Below the pieces are notes generated by a model that saw only the letters and a program-made list of their open reading frames with translations, was not told the origin of the DNA and made no database searches. This document shows, one piece after another, positions 8,469-15,264 of a DNA stretch of 64,000 nucleotides. Location of the stretch: assembly GCA_017935145.1 (NCBI GenBank), contig JAGBIE010000014.1, positions 1 to 64,000 of the forward strand, given 5' to 3'. Position 1 is the stretch's first letter; every line of letters starts with the position of its first letter. The stretch comes from Oscillospiraceae bacterium (GTDB lineage Bacteria; Bacillota; Clostridia; Oscillospirales; Oscillospiraceae). Both the position numbers and the translations under genes were made by a program.

Positions 8469-8849
8469 TTATAAATTCTGCTCAGGGGTGTCAAATTCCA
8501 AGGTTTCATCTCCGTACATGGGATTGATAGGCACCATACGGAAATTCTGCACTGTAATAATGTTGGGAAATACCTGCACTCCCGATGTCTGTTCCGTCTC
8601 ATAGGCAGGGTGGCTGATGCGAATACATACTGTGGTAAAGGGAGTAGCTTGGTCTGGGGACTGACTTTGGGATGGGGCAGATGTTGGAATACGCGTGGGC
8701 GGGATGTAGCCACTGCGGTCGGTGACGGCATCTGCTAATATTTCCGCATTTTCATCGCAACTACGGCGTATCGTTACTCTTGCACCCTCCACGGGCAGGC
8801 GTGCATCGGATGTATAGGCATACACTGTAAGCGTGCCGAAATTCTCCAA
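8469..8849 (-). CDS. SleC pro-region-like small protein (transthyretin/carboxypeptidase-regulatory-like fold)
   Basis: 126 residues from a TTG start (8849-8847), chosen because AGGAGG (8862-8857) lies 7 bases upstream; the ATG at 8906 has no ribosome site. It begins ENFGTLTVYAYTSDARLPVEGA and looks like a beta-sandwich pro-domain: a short surface strand, a variable Ser/Pro/Gln-rich insert (about 70-85), and a C-terminal NIITVQNFRMVPI segment. The N terminus of clostridial SleC has the same opening style (family knowledge recalled, not aligned). The downstream SleC-like enzyme begins 11 bases later. I infer a separately encoded propeptide or chaperone; it could instead be an independent spore protein. 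Confidence 0.55.
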   Translation of the reverse strand: MENFGTLTVYAYTSDARLPVEGARVTIRRSCDENAEILADAVTDRSGYIPPTRIPTSAPSQSQSPDQATPFTTVCIRISHPAYETEQTSGVQVFPNIITVQNFRMVPINPMYGDETLEFDTPEQNL

Positions 8850-8879
8850 AAAATCTCCTCCTGAACTTCGTGATAGTAC

Positions 8880-8887
8880 AGTGTATT
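8880..8887 (-). promoter_or_regulatory. Possible sporulation-type (SigE-like) -10 element of the sleC-like operon
   Basis: On the minus strand AATACACT matches 7 of 8 positions of the SigE -10 consensus CATACAHT and sits just ahead of the AGGAGG of the TTG-started gene. The -35 side is poor, and no good sigma-A promoter is seen. Confidence 0.3.
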
Positions 8888-8924
8888 TTCTCTTTGGGAC
8901 ATCCATGCTAAAGAAAGGGAAAAA

Positions 8925-8953
8925 TTGACTTTTTCATTCCCGTGCCGTATAAT
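8925..8953 (+). promoter_or_regulatory. Sigma-A promoter of the phosphoribosyltransferase gene
   Basis: TTGACT (8925-8930), 17 bases, TATAAT (8948-8953). Confidence 0.85.
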
Positions 8954-9002
8954 CATTTTGACGGAATTCCGCCCAAATTAGAGAATTTTAGGAGTGAATG
9001 TC

Positions 9003-9557
9003 ATGCATTACACCATCGATATTTGCGGCTTACAGCGGGACTTGCCCCTGTGCCCCCTGACAGACAAGCTGATGATTGGCGCATTTGTGATTTTCGGCGA
9101 TGTGGAACTTACTGTCCACTGCGCCAAGGAACTGTTAAACCGCGCCCCCGCCTATGACTATATGATTACTGCCGAATCCAAGGGCATCCCCCTGATTCAC
9201 GAAATGGCGCGCCAAAGCGGACAGAACAAGTACATCCTTGCCCGCAAAGCCCCCAAACTCTACATGAAAGATGTTTTTGATGTCACAGTCAACTCCATCA
9301 CCACCGCCAAGGAACAGCATCTGTACTTGGATGGTGCCGATGCCCAACTGATGAAAGGCAAGAAGATTCTCATTGTGGACGATGTCATCTCCACAGGCGA
9401 ATCCTTGGCTGCCTTGGAAAAATTGGTACAGGTCGCAGGTGGCGAGATTTGTGGTCGCATGGCAATCCTTGCTGAGGGTGATGCCCAAAAGCGCGAGGAT
9501 ATCATCTATCTCCAAGACTTGCCCCTCTTTGGCGCAGACGGTTCAGTCATTGAATAA
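9003..9557 (+). CDS. Phosphoribosyltransferase family protein (adenine PRTase-like)
   Basis: 184 residues from the ATG at 9003, 8 bases after AGGAG; an upstream in-frame GTG lies inside that ribosome site. The PRPP-binding loop ILIVDDVISTGES is at about 124-136, and the flanking pattern (AESKGIPLIHEMA, then YILARKAPKLYM) follows adenine phosphoribosyltransferase. The protein is a little longer than typical Apt. It would make AMP (or a related nucleotide) from a free base and PRPP in the cytoplasm. Substrate is not proven by sequence. It is a single-gene transcript with its own promoter and terminator. Confidence 0.8.
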   Translation: MHYTIDICGLQRDLPLCPLTDKLMIGAFVIFGDVELTVHCAKELLNRAPAYDYMITAESKGIPLIHEMARQSGQNKYILARKAPKLYMKDVFDVTVNSITTAKEQHLYLDGADAQLMKGKKILIVDDVISTGESLAALEKLVQVAGGEICGRMAILAEGDAQKREDIIYLQDLPLFGADGSVIE

Positions 9558-9558
9558 G

Positions 9559-9590
9559 AAAAAGACCTCCTCATTTGAGGAGGTCTTTTT
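9559..9590. terminator. Bidirectional terminator
   Basis: The stem GACCTCCTCA / TGAGGAGGTC is flanked by A5 and T6, between converging genes. Confidence 0.9.
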
Positions 9591-9597
9591 TATGTGT

Positions 9598-10563
9598 TTA
9601 GCGAATGTCAATTTCCACATCACCGCTGGTGGTCTTTATGGTGCATTTGCCTGCATCTGCCACTGAGGGAGGCGTGGTAATATCCCCGCTGGTGGTGTGA
9701 CACTCAAAAGTCTTTCCGCTTTTGAAACTGCCTTCCACATCACCGCTGACAGTGGTAATATTTATTTTCTCCCCTTCGCAACGGGTAAATTCGATATCCC
9801 CACTGGTGCTTTCCATGGATAGTGTTTGTCCCACACAGCCCGCAAGGGTCATTTCACCGCTCAAGGTGTCTGCCACAAATTCGTTGGCCATAATACTTCC
9901 CAATACCAAATCGCCACTGGCAGACTTGGCTAAGAAGTTCTGGCAGGTGATGTCCGTAGCGGTGCATTTACCGCTGGTGCTTTGCACCTTGACATTTCCT
10001 GTGCTTCTCACATTGTGCAGAAGAACATCGCCACTGGTGCTTTGCAAATCGCAATCCGCCTTCACATTGGCATGGAATGCAATATCACCACTGACAGAGG
10101 TGACCTTCGCCGATACATACTCCACACCCAAATCCACGGCAATATCGCCACTGGCGGAGGTCAGAAGCAGAGCATCATACTGCTCGCTGGGCAAATACAC
10201 CCGCACTTCTCGCTTTTTAAAGGCAAGACCAAAGGAAATCCAATCATACCACTTGCGATTTGTTTCATACTGCACCATCAGTACACCATTTTCTGTGGAA
10301 ATGATGTAGTTAGAATACTTGTCCACGGGATATTCTACACGGCACACCCCGTCTTCTGCCCGCATGAGTCGGATATCCGCCTCCGCCGTATGAACGCGAA
10401 TGGTGCGAAACTCTTGTTGGATGGTGGTGCTTTTCATTTCCATACCATCGTCTGCTTTTAGGTTTTCCAAATCGCCTGTTCCAATGACAATGGCGCAGAG
10501 AATGAGACCAAGCACCAACAAAATACCCGCCACTATCAGCGAAATCTTCGTACCTTTTTTCAT
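9598..10563 (-). CDS. DUF4097 family beta-repeat membrane-anchored protein
   Basis: 321 residues. A membrane segment at about 8-28 is followed by a long beta-solenoid-like domain in which SASGD, STSGD, SVSGD or TTSGD recurs roughly every 20 residues from about 135 to the end, the hallmark of DUF4097 (also seen in LiaG-like proteins). The terminator-facing end closes with TTSGDVEIDIR. It is the last gene of a PadR-DUF1700-DUF4097 operon. Such modules are linked to envelope stress sensing in Firmicutes (family knowledge); the ligand or partner here is unknown. Confidence 0.85.
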   Translation of the reverse strand: MKKGTKISLIVAGILLVLGLILCAIVIGTGDLENLKADDGMEMKSTTIQQEFRTIRVHTAEADIRLMRAEDGVCRVEYPVDKYSNYIISTENGVLMVQYETNRKWYDWISFGLAFKKREVRVYLPSEQYDALLLTSASGDIAVDLGVEYVSAKVTSVSGDIAFHANVKADCDLQSTSGDVLLHNVRSTGNVKVQSTSGKCTATDITCQNFLAKSASGDLVLGSIMANEFVADTLSGEMTLAGCVGQTLSMESTSGDIEFTRCEGEKINITTVSGDVEGSFKSGKTFECHTTSGDITTPPSVADAGKCTIKTTSGDVEIDIR

Positions 10564-10577
10564 GACTCATCCTCCTA

Positions 10578-11162
10578 TCATACAAAAATGCCTTTTATGA
10601 CTTTCCATAATGTCTTGGTGCACCATGCAACAGCCTTGACGCAAAGGTTGCACAGCAGGAAGCTGAATATGGTCAATCCCACCAAGGCAAGGCATGCGCC
10701 CAAGGCTAAAAGCGCAAAGGCAATCTGCCCTGTTACCGCGCAGATACCGCAGGCAACCGCCATGCCCAATGCGCTTACCCCCAAGGAAACGGGTAGGGCA
10801 TAGAGAGAAATGACCGCTGTCCACAAAACGATGTACACGGTCAGCACCACTGAAAAAACGGTGACAATCAGCGGAAACCACAGGGGGAAGCCTAAAATGA
10901 GAAGCACAATCTCCAAAGCGCCCCATTTTTTCTTGGCTTTCTTTTCTTCCGTTTTTGGAGCGGGAGCGGGATTTTCCACAGGGATACTGGCAATCACTTC
11001 CTCCACCGTTCCCATGGCAGATACCGCATCTTCTTCACTCAACCCATCTTCCATGCGGTCCTCAATGCTTTCCTTGTAGTATTCTACAAATTTTTCAATA
11101 TCTTCCAAAGGCATGCCTGCCAATCCTTTGCGCAGGCTGTCTAAAAATTCAAGTTTCGTCAC
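10578..11162 (-). CDS. DUF1700 family membrane protein
   Basis: 194 residues from a GTG start (11162-11160), which lies 9 bases after AGGAGG; an earlier GTG at 11171 touches the ribosome site. The N terminus (LEFLDSLRKGLAGMPLEDIEKFVEYYKESIEDR) is the typical DUF1700 helical head, then a Pro/Lys linker near 65-80, then four or so hydrophobic helices to the end. It overlaps the PadR gene by 14 bases, showing coupling. DUF1700 proteins usually travel with PadR regulators and DUF4097 proteins, as here. Its molecular function is unknown. Confidence 0.85.
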   Translation of the reverse strand: MTKLEFLDSLRKGLAGMPLEDIEKFVEYYKESIEDRMEDGLSEEDAVSAMGTVEEVIASIPVENPAPAPKTEEKKAKKKWGALEIVLLILGFPLWFPLIVTVFSVVLTVYIVLWTAVISLYALPVSLGVSALGMAVACGICAVTGQIAFALLALGACLALVGLTIFSFLLCNLCVKAVAWCTKTLWKVIKGIFV

Positions 11163-11475
11163 TACGCTCACCCTCCTTCACAATATGTTCGTAAATGCGT
11201 TTCATTTCCTGCCATTCCGCGCGGAAATCCGCAAGACGAGCCCGCCCTAGGGCGGTAATGGAATAGTATTTTCTCAGCCGACCATTGTGTTCCGCTGTGC
11301 GCACTGTCAATAATTCCGCCCCTTCCAATCTCCGTAGAATGGGGTACAAGGTGGACTCAGAAATCTCCAAATAGGGCTTAATATCCTTGATAATTTGGTA
11401 TCCGTAAGATTCTTCATCTTGAATGGCAGATAGAACACATAAATCTAAAAGCCCGCGTTTTAATTGAATATCCAT
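11149..11475 (-). CDS. PadR family transcriptional regulator
   Basis: 108 residues from the ATG at 11475, 6 bases after AGGAGG; the longer in-frame extension runs into the promoter. It has the PadR winged-helix pattern: LKRGLLDLCVLSAI, YGYQIIKDI, ESTLYPILRRLEGAELL, and RLRKYYSITALGRARL, followed by a short C-terminal helix. It likely represses its own operon: a perfect inverted repeat overlaps the promoter directly upstream (11496-11526). Effector unknown; cell-envelope stress is an inference from the co-transcribed DUF1700 and DUF4097 genes. Confidence 0.92.
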   Translation of the reverse strand: MDIQLKRGLLDLCVLSAIQDEESYGYQIIKDIKPYLEISESTLYPILRRLEGAELLTVRTAEHNGRLRKYYSITALGRARLADFRAEWQEMKRIYEHIVKEGERSDET

Positions 11476-11495
11476 ACAATACCTCCTCTCACACA

Positions 11496-11526
11496 ATACT
11501 ATACAATGCGTAGTATGCATTGTCAA
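11496..11526 (-). promoter_or_regulatory. PadR-operon promoter with overlapping operator
   Basis: Minus strand: TTGACA (11526-11521), 17 bases, TATAGT (11503-11498). Two nested perfect dyads cover it: ACAATGC-N7-GCATTGT (11503-11523) and ATACTA-N9-TAGTAT (11496-11516). Confidence 0.8.
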
Positions 11527-11534
11527 GAGGCAAC

Positions 11535-11568
11535 AAAAAAAGACCGAGGATTTCTCCTCGGTCTTTTC
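11535..11568 (-). terminator. Terminator of rpe
   Basis: A 10-bp stem (AGACCGAGGA / TCCTCGGTCT, 11541-11564) has a four-base loop; on the minus strand it ends in a run of seven Ts. Confidence 0.85.
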
Positions 11569-11574
11569 GTGCTT

Positions 11575-12225
11575 TTACTGAATGAGGTTCTTCACAAAGC
11601 CCTTTTTGTCCTCTGCCTTAAAGAATGCAGAACCAGCCACCAGCACATTTGCGCCGTTTTCGATGCAAATCTTGCCCGTCTCTCCATTGACACCGCCATC
11701 CACTTCCAGTTCGCAAGTGGGATTCATTTCATCAATGTATGTGCGGATTTGCTTCAGTTTGGGCATCATGTCCGCCATAAAGGACTGCCCACCAAAGCCG
11801 GGCTCCACAGTCATGACCAAAATTAAATCCACCATGTCAATGTAGGGGAGAACAGCCTCAGCAGGGGTCTTGGGCTTGACGCAGATGGCGGGTTTCACAC
11901 CTGCTGCACGGATGATTCTCAGTGCCTCTTTGGTATTTTCCTCCGTATCTGCCTCCACATGGATGGTCAGAATGTGCGCCCCTGCATCGCAGAAGCGCTG
12001 TACATAGCGGATGGGAGTGTCAATCATCAGATGCACGTCCATCACCAAGTCCGATGCCTTACGGCAGGCGGAGACCATGGGGAAGCCCATGGAAAGATTG
12101 GGCACAAAGTGGCCGTCCATAATATCAATGTGAACATATTCCGCGCCTGCAGCCTTGACAACTTCCAAATCCTTCGCCATGTTGGCAAAATCTGCAGAGA
12201 GGATGGAAGGAGAAATCTTAATCAT
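11575..12225 (-). CDS. rpe: Ribulose-phosphate 3-epimerase
   Basis: 216 residues from the ATG at 12225, 8 bases after GGAGG. The TIM-barrel landmarks are all present: KISPSILSADFANM, HIDIMDGHFVPNLSMG (metal-binding His and Asp), DVHLMI, VMTVEPGFGGQSFM, and LEVDGGVN. It interconverts D-ribulose 5-phosphate and D-xylulose 5-phosphate in the pentose phosphate pathway. It is transcribed alone from a promoter at 12357-12385 and has a leader of about 125 nt that is unusual for this gene. Confidence 0.96.
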   Translation of the reverse strand: MIKISPSILSADFANMAKDLEVVKAAGAEYVHIDIMDGHFVPNLSMGFPMVSACRKASDLVMDVHLMIDTPIRYVQRFCDAGAHILTIHVEADTEENTKEALRIIRAAGVKPAICVKPKTPAEAVLPYIDMVDLILVMTVEPGFGGQSFMADMMPKLKQIRTYIDEMNPTCELEVDGGVNGETGKICIENGANVLVAGSAFFKAEDKKGFVKNLIQ

Positions 12226-12350
12226 AAGGAAAACCTCCAAAAATCAAAATTCTGCACAGGGACAATTCCCATGGCATAAAGTATCCATACGTGGTATTGC
12301 TCCCCACGGGGCAGTGCCCGTTGAGATAGGGGCTGCATCCCGCAGCCCCA
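12226..12350 (-). promoter_or_regulatory. Structured 5' leader of rpe
   Basis: From the predicted start near 12350, the RNA would begin with GGGGCTGC-N5-GCAGCCCC (12349-12329), then ACGGG / CCCGT pairing (about 12323-12306), a CCACGTATGG / CCATGG-type element and GGGA / TCCC near 12262-12275, before the ribosome site. No known riboswitch consensus was recognised and no U-run terminator is present. Confidence 0.5.
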
Positions 12351-12356
12351 TAATTT

Positions 12357-12385
12357 ATTATAAAACTCCCTCTTCATTCTGTCAA
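12357..12385 (-). promoter_or_regulatory. Sigma-A promoter of rpe
   Basis: Minus strand: TTGACA (12385-12380), 17 bases, TATAAT (12362-12357). Both hexamers are perfect. Confidence 0.9.
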
Positions 12386-12410
12386 TGAAGAAAGCTATTT
12401 TTCCCATTCC

Positions 12411-12439
12411 TTGCATTTGCTCGCAAAAAGTGATAGTAT
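12411..12439 (+). promoter_or_regulatory. Sigma-A promoter of the telA-like gene
   Basis: TTGCAT (12411-12416), 17 bases, TAGTAT (12434-12439). Confidence 0.65.
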
Positions 12440-12478
12440 AGGAGAAACGAAGCATTTTTATGGCGAAGGAGAATGTTT

Positions 12479-13528
12479 ATGGACGAGCAGATTTTGGAAA
12501 TGGAAGAAACCGTGCAGGTGGAAGAACCTACCGTGCCTGAAGAAACCCCCGCCGCCCAAGTGGAAGAACCTGCCCAATCCGCCCCTGTGGAAGATCCCGC
12601 TGTGCAGGAAGAAAAACTCACTGCGCTCATGGCATCCCATATCGATATGTTCAGCGCGGAGAAAATTAACCGTTATGGTGCCGATGCTCAAATTGGTCTT
12701 GCCAAATTTGCAGATACCGCTGTCAATGGTGCCCGCAATCGCGCCCCCGTGGAACTGGATCGCAGAATTGGCGAACTGATGACGGAAATCAAGAACTTTG
12801 ATGCCGTAGAACGGAGCAAAATGAGCTTTCTTGCCTCCCTTTTCTTTGGCGCAAGCAAGTACCTGGAACAGATGCGCCAAAAACATGCAGAACTCACCCT
12901 CCGTGTGGAAGCCCTGCAGGAAAAGACCGAAGATTACGGCACATTCCTTTCGGACGATTTTGCGCAATTAGATGAACTCTACAACAAAAATGAGGATTTC
13001 CTCCGTGCCCTGACCATCTACGTAAACGCAGGTCGCCTGCGTCTGCGCCGTGAGAAGGAAACCACGCTTGCCTCCATGCGGGAGATTGCCAAACGCACCG
13101 ACCTGCCCTTGGATGCGGAAAATGTTCGTGCTTTTGAAGCCAACTGCCGTCTTTTGGAAACCAAACTCTACGATTTGGAACGCACCAAAACCATCTGCCA
13201 GCAGTTAGAACCTCAACTGCGGTATCTGAAAAACGGCAACAAGGTTTTGGCGGATAAACTCAGTGAATGCCTCTCTACCGCTTTGCCTGCATGGCATAGC
13301 GCCACCAAGGAAGCTTTGCACCTGCCCGCAAGAGAAGAGGATGCTACGGAGAAACTCACCGTGGACAAGGAAACCCTGCAGAAAGCCAACGGCGCACTTT
13401 TGTCCGCTTTGGATGATGTTCTTCAAGTCCGCGCGGAAGTCTCTCAAAAGCGCAGAGAAGCCGAGCGGGAACTGCAAAATATTGAAGGTCACATGAGAAT
13501 GAAACTCTTGGAACTGGAAAATCAGTAA
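12479..13528 (+). CDS. TelA / toxic anion resistance family protein
   Basis: 349 residues from the second ATG at 12479, which has AAGGAG 7 bases upstream; the ATG at 12473 is one base from that site. An acidic, proline-rich head (about 1-45, many EE/VEEP) precedes an almost wholly helical, coiled-coil-rich body (INRYGADAQIGLAKFAD, then LELEKLYDLERTKTI-like heptads), the TelA layout. The family is named for tellurite and colicin resistance, but its molecular role is not settled; many members act with envelope-stress or tellurium-resistance-like clusters. Here it stands alone between two terminator-bounded units. Confidence 0.75.
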   Translation: MDEQILEMEETVQVEEPTVPEETPAAQVEEPAQSAPVEDPAVQEEKLTALMASHIDMFSAEKINRYGADAQIGLAKFADTAVNGARNRAPVELDRRIGELMTEIKNFDAVERSKMSFLASLFFGASKYLEQMRQKHAELTLRVEALQEKTEDYGTFLSDDFAQLDELYNKNEDFLRALTIYVNAGRLRLRREKETTLASMREIAKRTDLPLDAENVRAFEANCRLLETKLYDLERTKTICQQLEPQLRYLKNGNKVLADKLSECLSTALPAWHSATKEALHLPAREEDATEKLTVDKETLQKANGALLSALDDVLQVRAEVSQKRREAERELQNIEGHMRMKLLELENQ

Positions 13529-13534
13529 GATAGT

Positions 13535-13568
13535 AAAAACCCCTTCCACATTGGTGGAAGGGGTTTTT
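13535..13568. terminator. Bidirectional terminator between telA-like gene and hydA
   Basis: The stem CCCCTTCCAC / GTGGAAGGGG is flanked by A5 and T5. Confidence 0.9.
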
Positions 13569-13569
13569 C

Positions 13570-15261
13570 TTATTCTTTGTGTCCGTAATGCACGTGGAGC
13601 AGTTCGTGAACCTTACCCTTGAGAACGCCTTCATAAAGTTCGTTCATCACGGGGTTCATCTCACTACTGCGCAGAGAGAACATCTTGTCTGCGCCATACA
13701 GTGCCTTACTGCGGTTTTCCACTGTCTTGGGCTTGTCATGATAGGGCTGACCAGCGCCGTTGATACAGCCACCGGGACATGCCATAACTTCCACAAAATC
13801 ATAGTGGACATCGCCGTTTTTAATCTTTTCAATGAGTTTGCCGGTGTTACCCAAACCGCTGACGATGGCAATCTTCAGTTCACCTTCGCCAAAGGGAATG
13901 GTGGTTTCCTTCACGCCTTCCAAACCGCGCACGCCAGTGTAGGCAATGGCATCCAGTGCGGTCTTGGACTTGTCCGTAGAGACATAACGAAGCACAGCTT
14001 CCGTCACGCCACCGGTCACACCAAAGATGACGCCCGCGCCAGTAGCCAAAGAGAAGGGCATATCTACTGCTTCGGGAACCAGTTCCTTAAACACAATACC
14101 ACTACCACGGATCATGTCAATGAGTTCCTTGGTGGTAATTACAGCATCTACAGGGTCCTGACCGTCCAACTGATATTCGGGGCGCTTTGCCTCAAATTTC
14201 TTGGCAGTACAGGGCATAACCGCCACATGGAAGTGCTTCTTTTCGCCATTCTTGTGGGTCTCATGGAGAATAGATGCAAACATCTGCATGGGACTACGGC
14301 AGGTGGAGATGTAGGGAAGCAGTTCGGGATATTTCTTCTCTGCGTACTGAATCCAACCAGGACAGCAGGAGGTGAATAGAGGCATCTTGGTGTCGCCAGA
14401 CTGCACCTTCTGCAAAAATTCGTTGGCTTCTTCCAGCACCGTCAAGTCAGCGGTGGTGGAGGTATCATACACCTCGTCAAAGCCCAAGGCGCGGAGTGCT
14501 GCCACAGTGCGACCCATGGCATCGTTGTCGTTACCTAAGCCCAATTCCTTGCCAATGGCAACACGCACAGCAGGTGCAACCTGCACAGAAACCACGGAAT
14601 CCTTGTCATCCAAGGCACGCCAAATGCGACCAATGTCGTTACGAATGGTAATAGCACCTGTGGGACACACGCTGGCGCACTGACCGCAACCTACGCAGGG
14701 GGATTCTGCCAAAGGATGGTCAAAGGCGGTGGTAATCTTCACCTTGGAGCTTCTGCCTGTGTAGTAGATAGCGCCAACACCCTGAATTTCATCACACATA
14801 CGCACGCAAGCACCGCAGAGGATGCACTTGTGAGCGTTGCGGATGATGCTGGGGGAGGAGCGGTCCTCTTCGGGATTGGGAGCAAGGTTCTGGAAGCGGA
14901 TATCACGCAGACCGTAGAGATAGCACAGTTCCTGCAGTTTGCAGTTGCCGTTCTTTTCGCAAGCGGTGCAGTCGCGGTCATGGTTTGCCATGAGCAGTTC
15001 CAGAATACCTTTGCGGTACTTTCTCAAACGGCGGGTGTTGGTGTAAATTTCCATACCAGCGCGAGGTGCCATGGAGCAAGCGGCATCCAAAGAGCCACGG
15101 CTGGTTTCCACCATGCAAAGACGGCAAGCACCGTAGATAGACAGGGAAGGCTGATAGCAGAGGGTGGGCATCTCAATACCCACTTTGCGGATCAGTTCCA
15201 GAACGTTCTTTTCATCATGGATTTCAACGGTCAAGCCGTTAATTTTCATTGTATTTGCCAT
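13570..15261 (-). CDS. hydA: [FeFe] hydrogenase catalytic subunit (bifurcating type)
   Basis: 563 residues. The N terminus has a [2Fe-2S] ferredoxin domain (Cys35, 46, 49, 62), then a His-ligated [4Fe-4S] site (HDRDCTACEKNGNC), two ordinary [4Fe-4S] sites (CILCGACVRMC, CVGCGQCASVCP), and the H-cluster domain with TSCCPGW, MPCTAKKFEAKRPE and EVMACPGGCINGAG. All H-cluster cysteines are present, so it should be active with HydEFG maturases (not in this window). The ATG lies 3 bases after the hydB stop, with AAGGAGG inside hydB. With HydB and HydC it forms a complex coupling NADH and reduced ferredoxin oxidation to H2. Confidence 0.95.
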   Translation of the reverse strand: MANTMKINGLTVEIHDEKNVLELIRKVGIEMPTLCYQPSLSIYGACRLCMVETSRGSLDAACSMAPRAGMEIYTNTRRLRKYRKGILELLMANHDRDCTACEKNGNCKLQELCYLYGLRDIRFQNLAPNPEEDRSSPSIIRNAHKCILCGACVRMCDEIQGVGAIYYTGRSSKVKITTAFDHPLAESPCVGCGQCASVCPTGAITIRNDIGRIWRALDDKDSVVSVQVAPAVRVAIGKELGLGNDNDAMGRTVAALRALGFDEVYDTSTTADLTVLEEANEFLQKVQSGDTKMPLFTSCCPGWIQYAEKKYPELLPYISTCRSPMQMFASILHETHKNGEKKHFHVAVMPCTAKKFEAKRPEYQLDGQDPVDAVITTKELIDMIRGSGIVFKELVPEAVDMPFSLATGAGVIFGVTGGVTEAVLRYVSTDKSKTALDAIAYTGVRGLEGVKETTIPFGEGELKIAIVSGLGNTGKLIEKIKNGDVHYDFVEVMACPGGCINGAGQPYHDKPKTVENRSKALYGADKMFSLRSSEMNPVMNELYEGVLKGKVHELLHVHYGHKE

Positions 15262-15264
15262 GGC

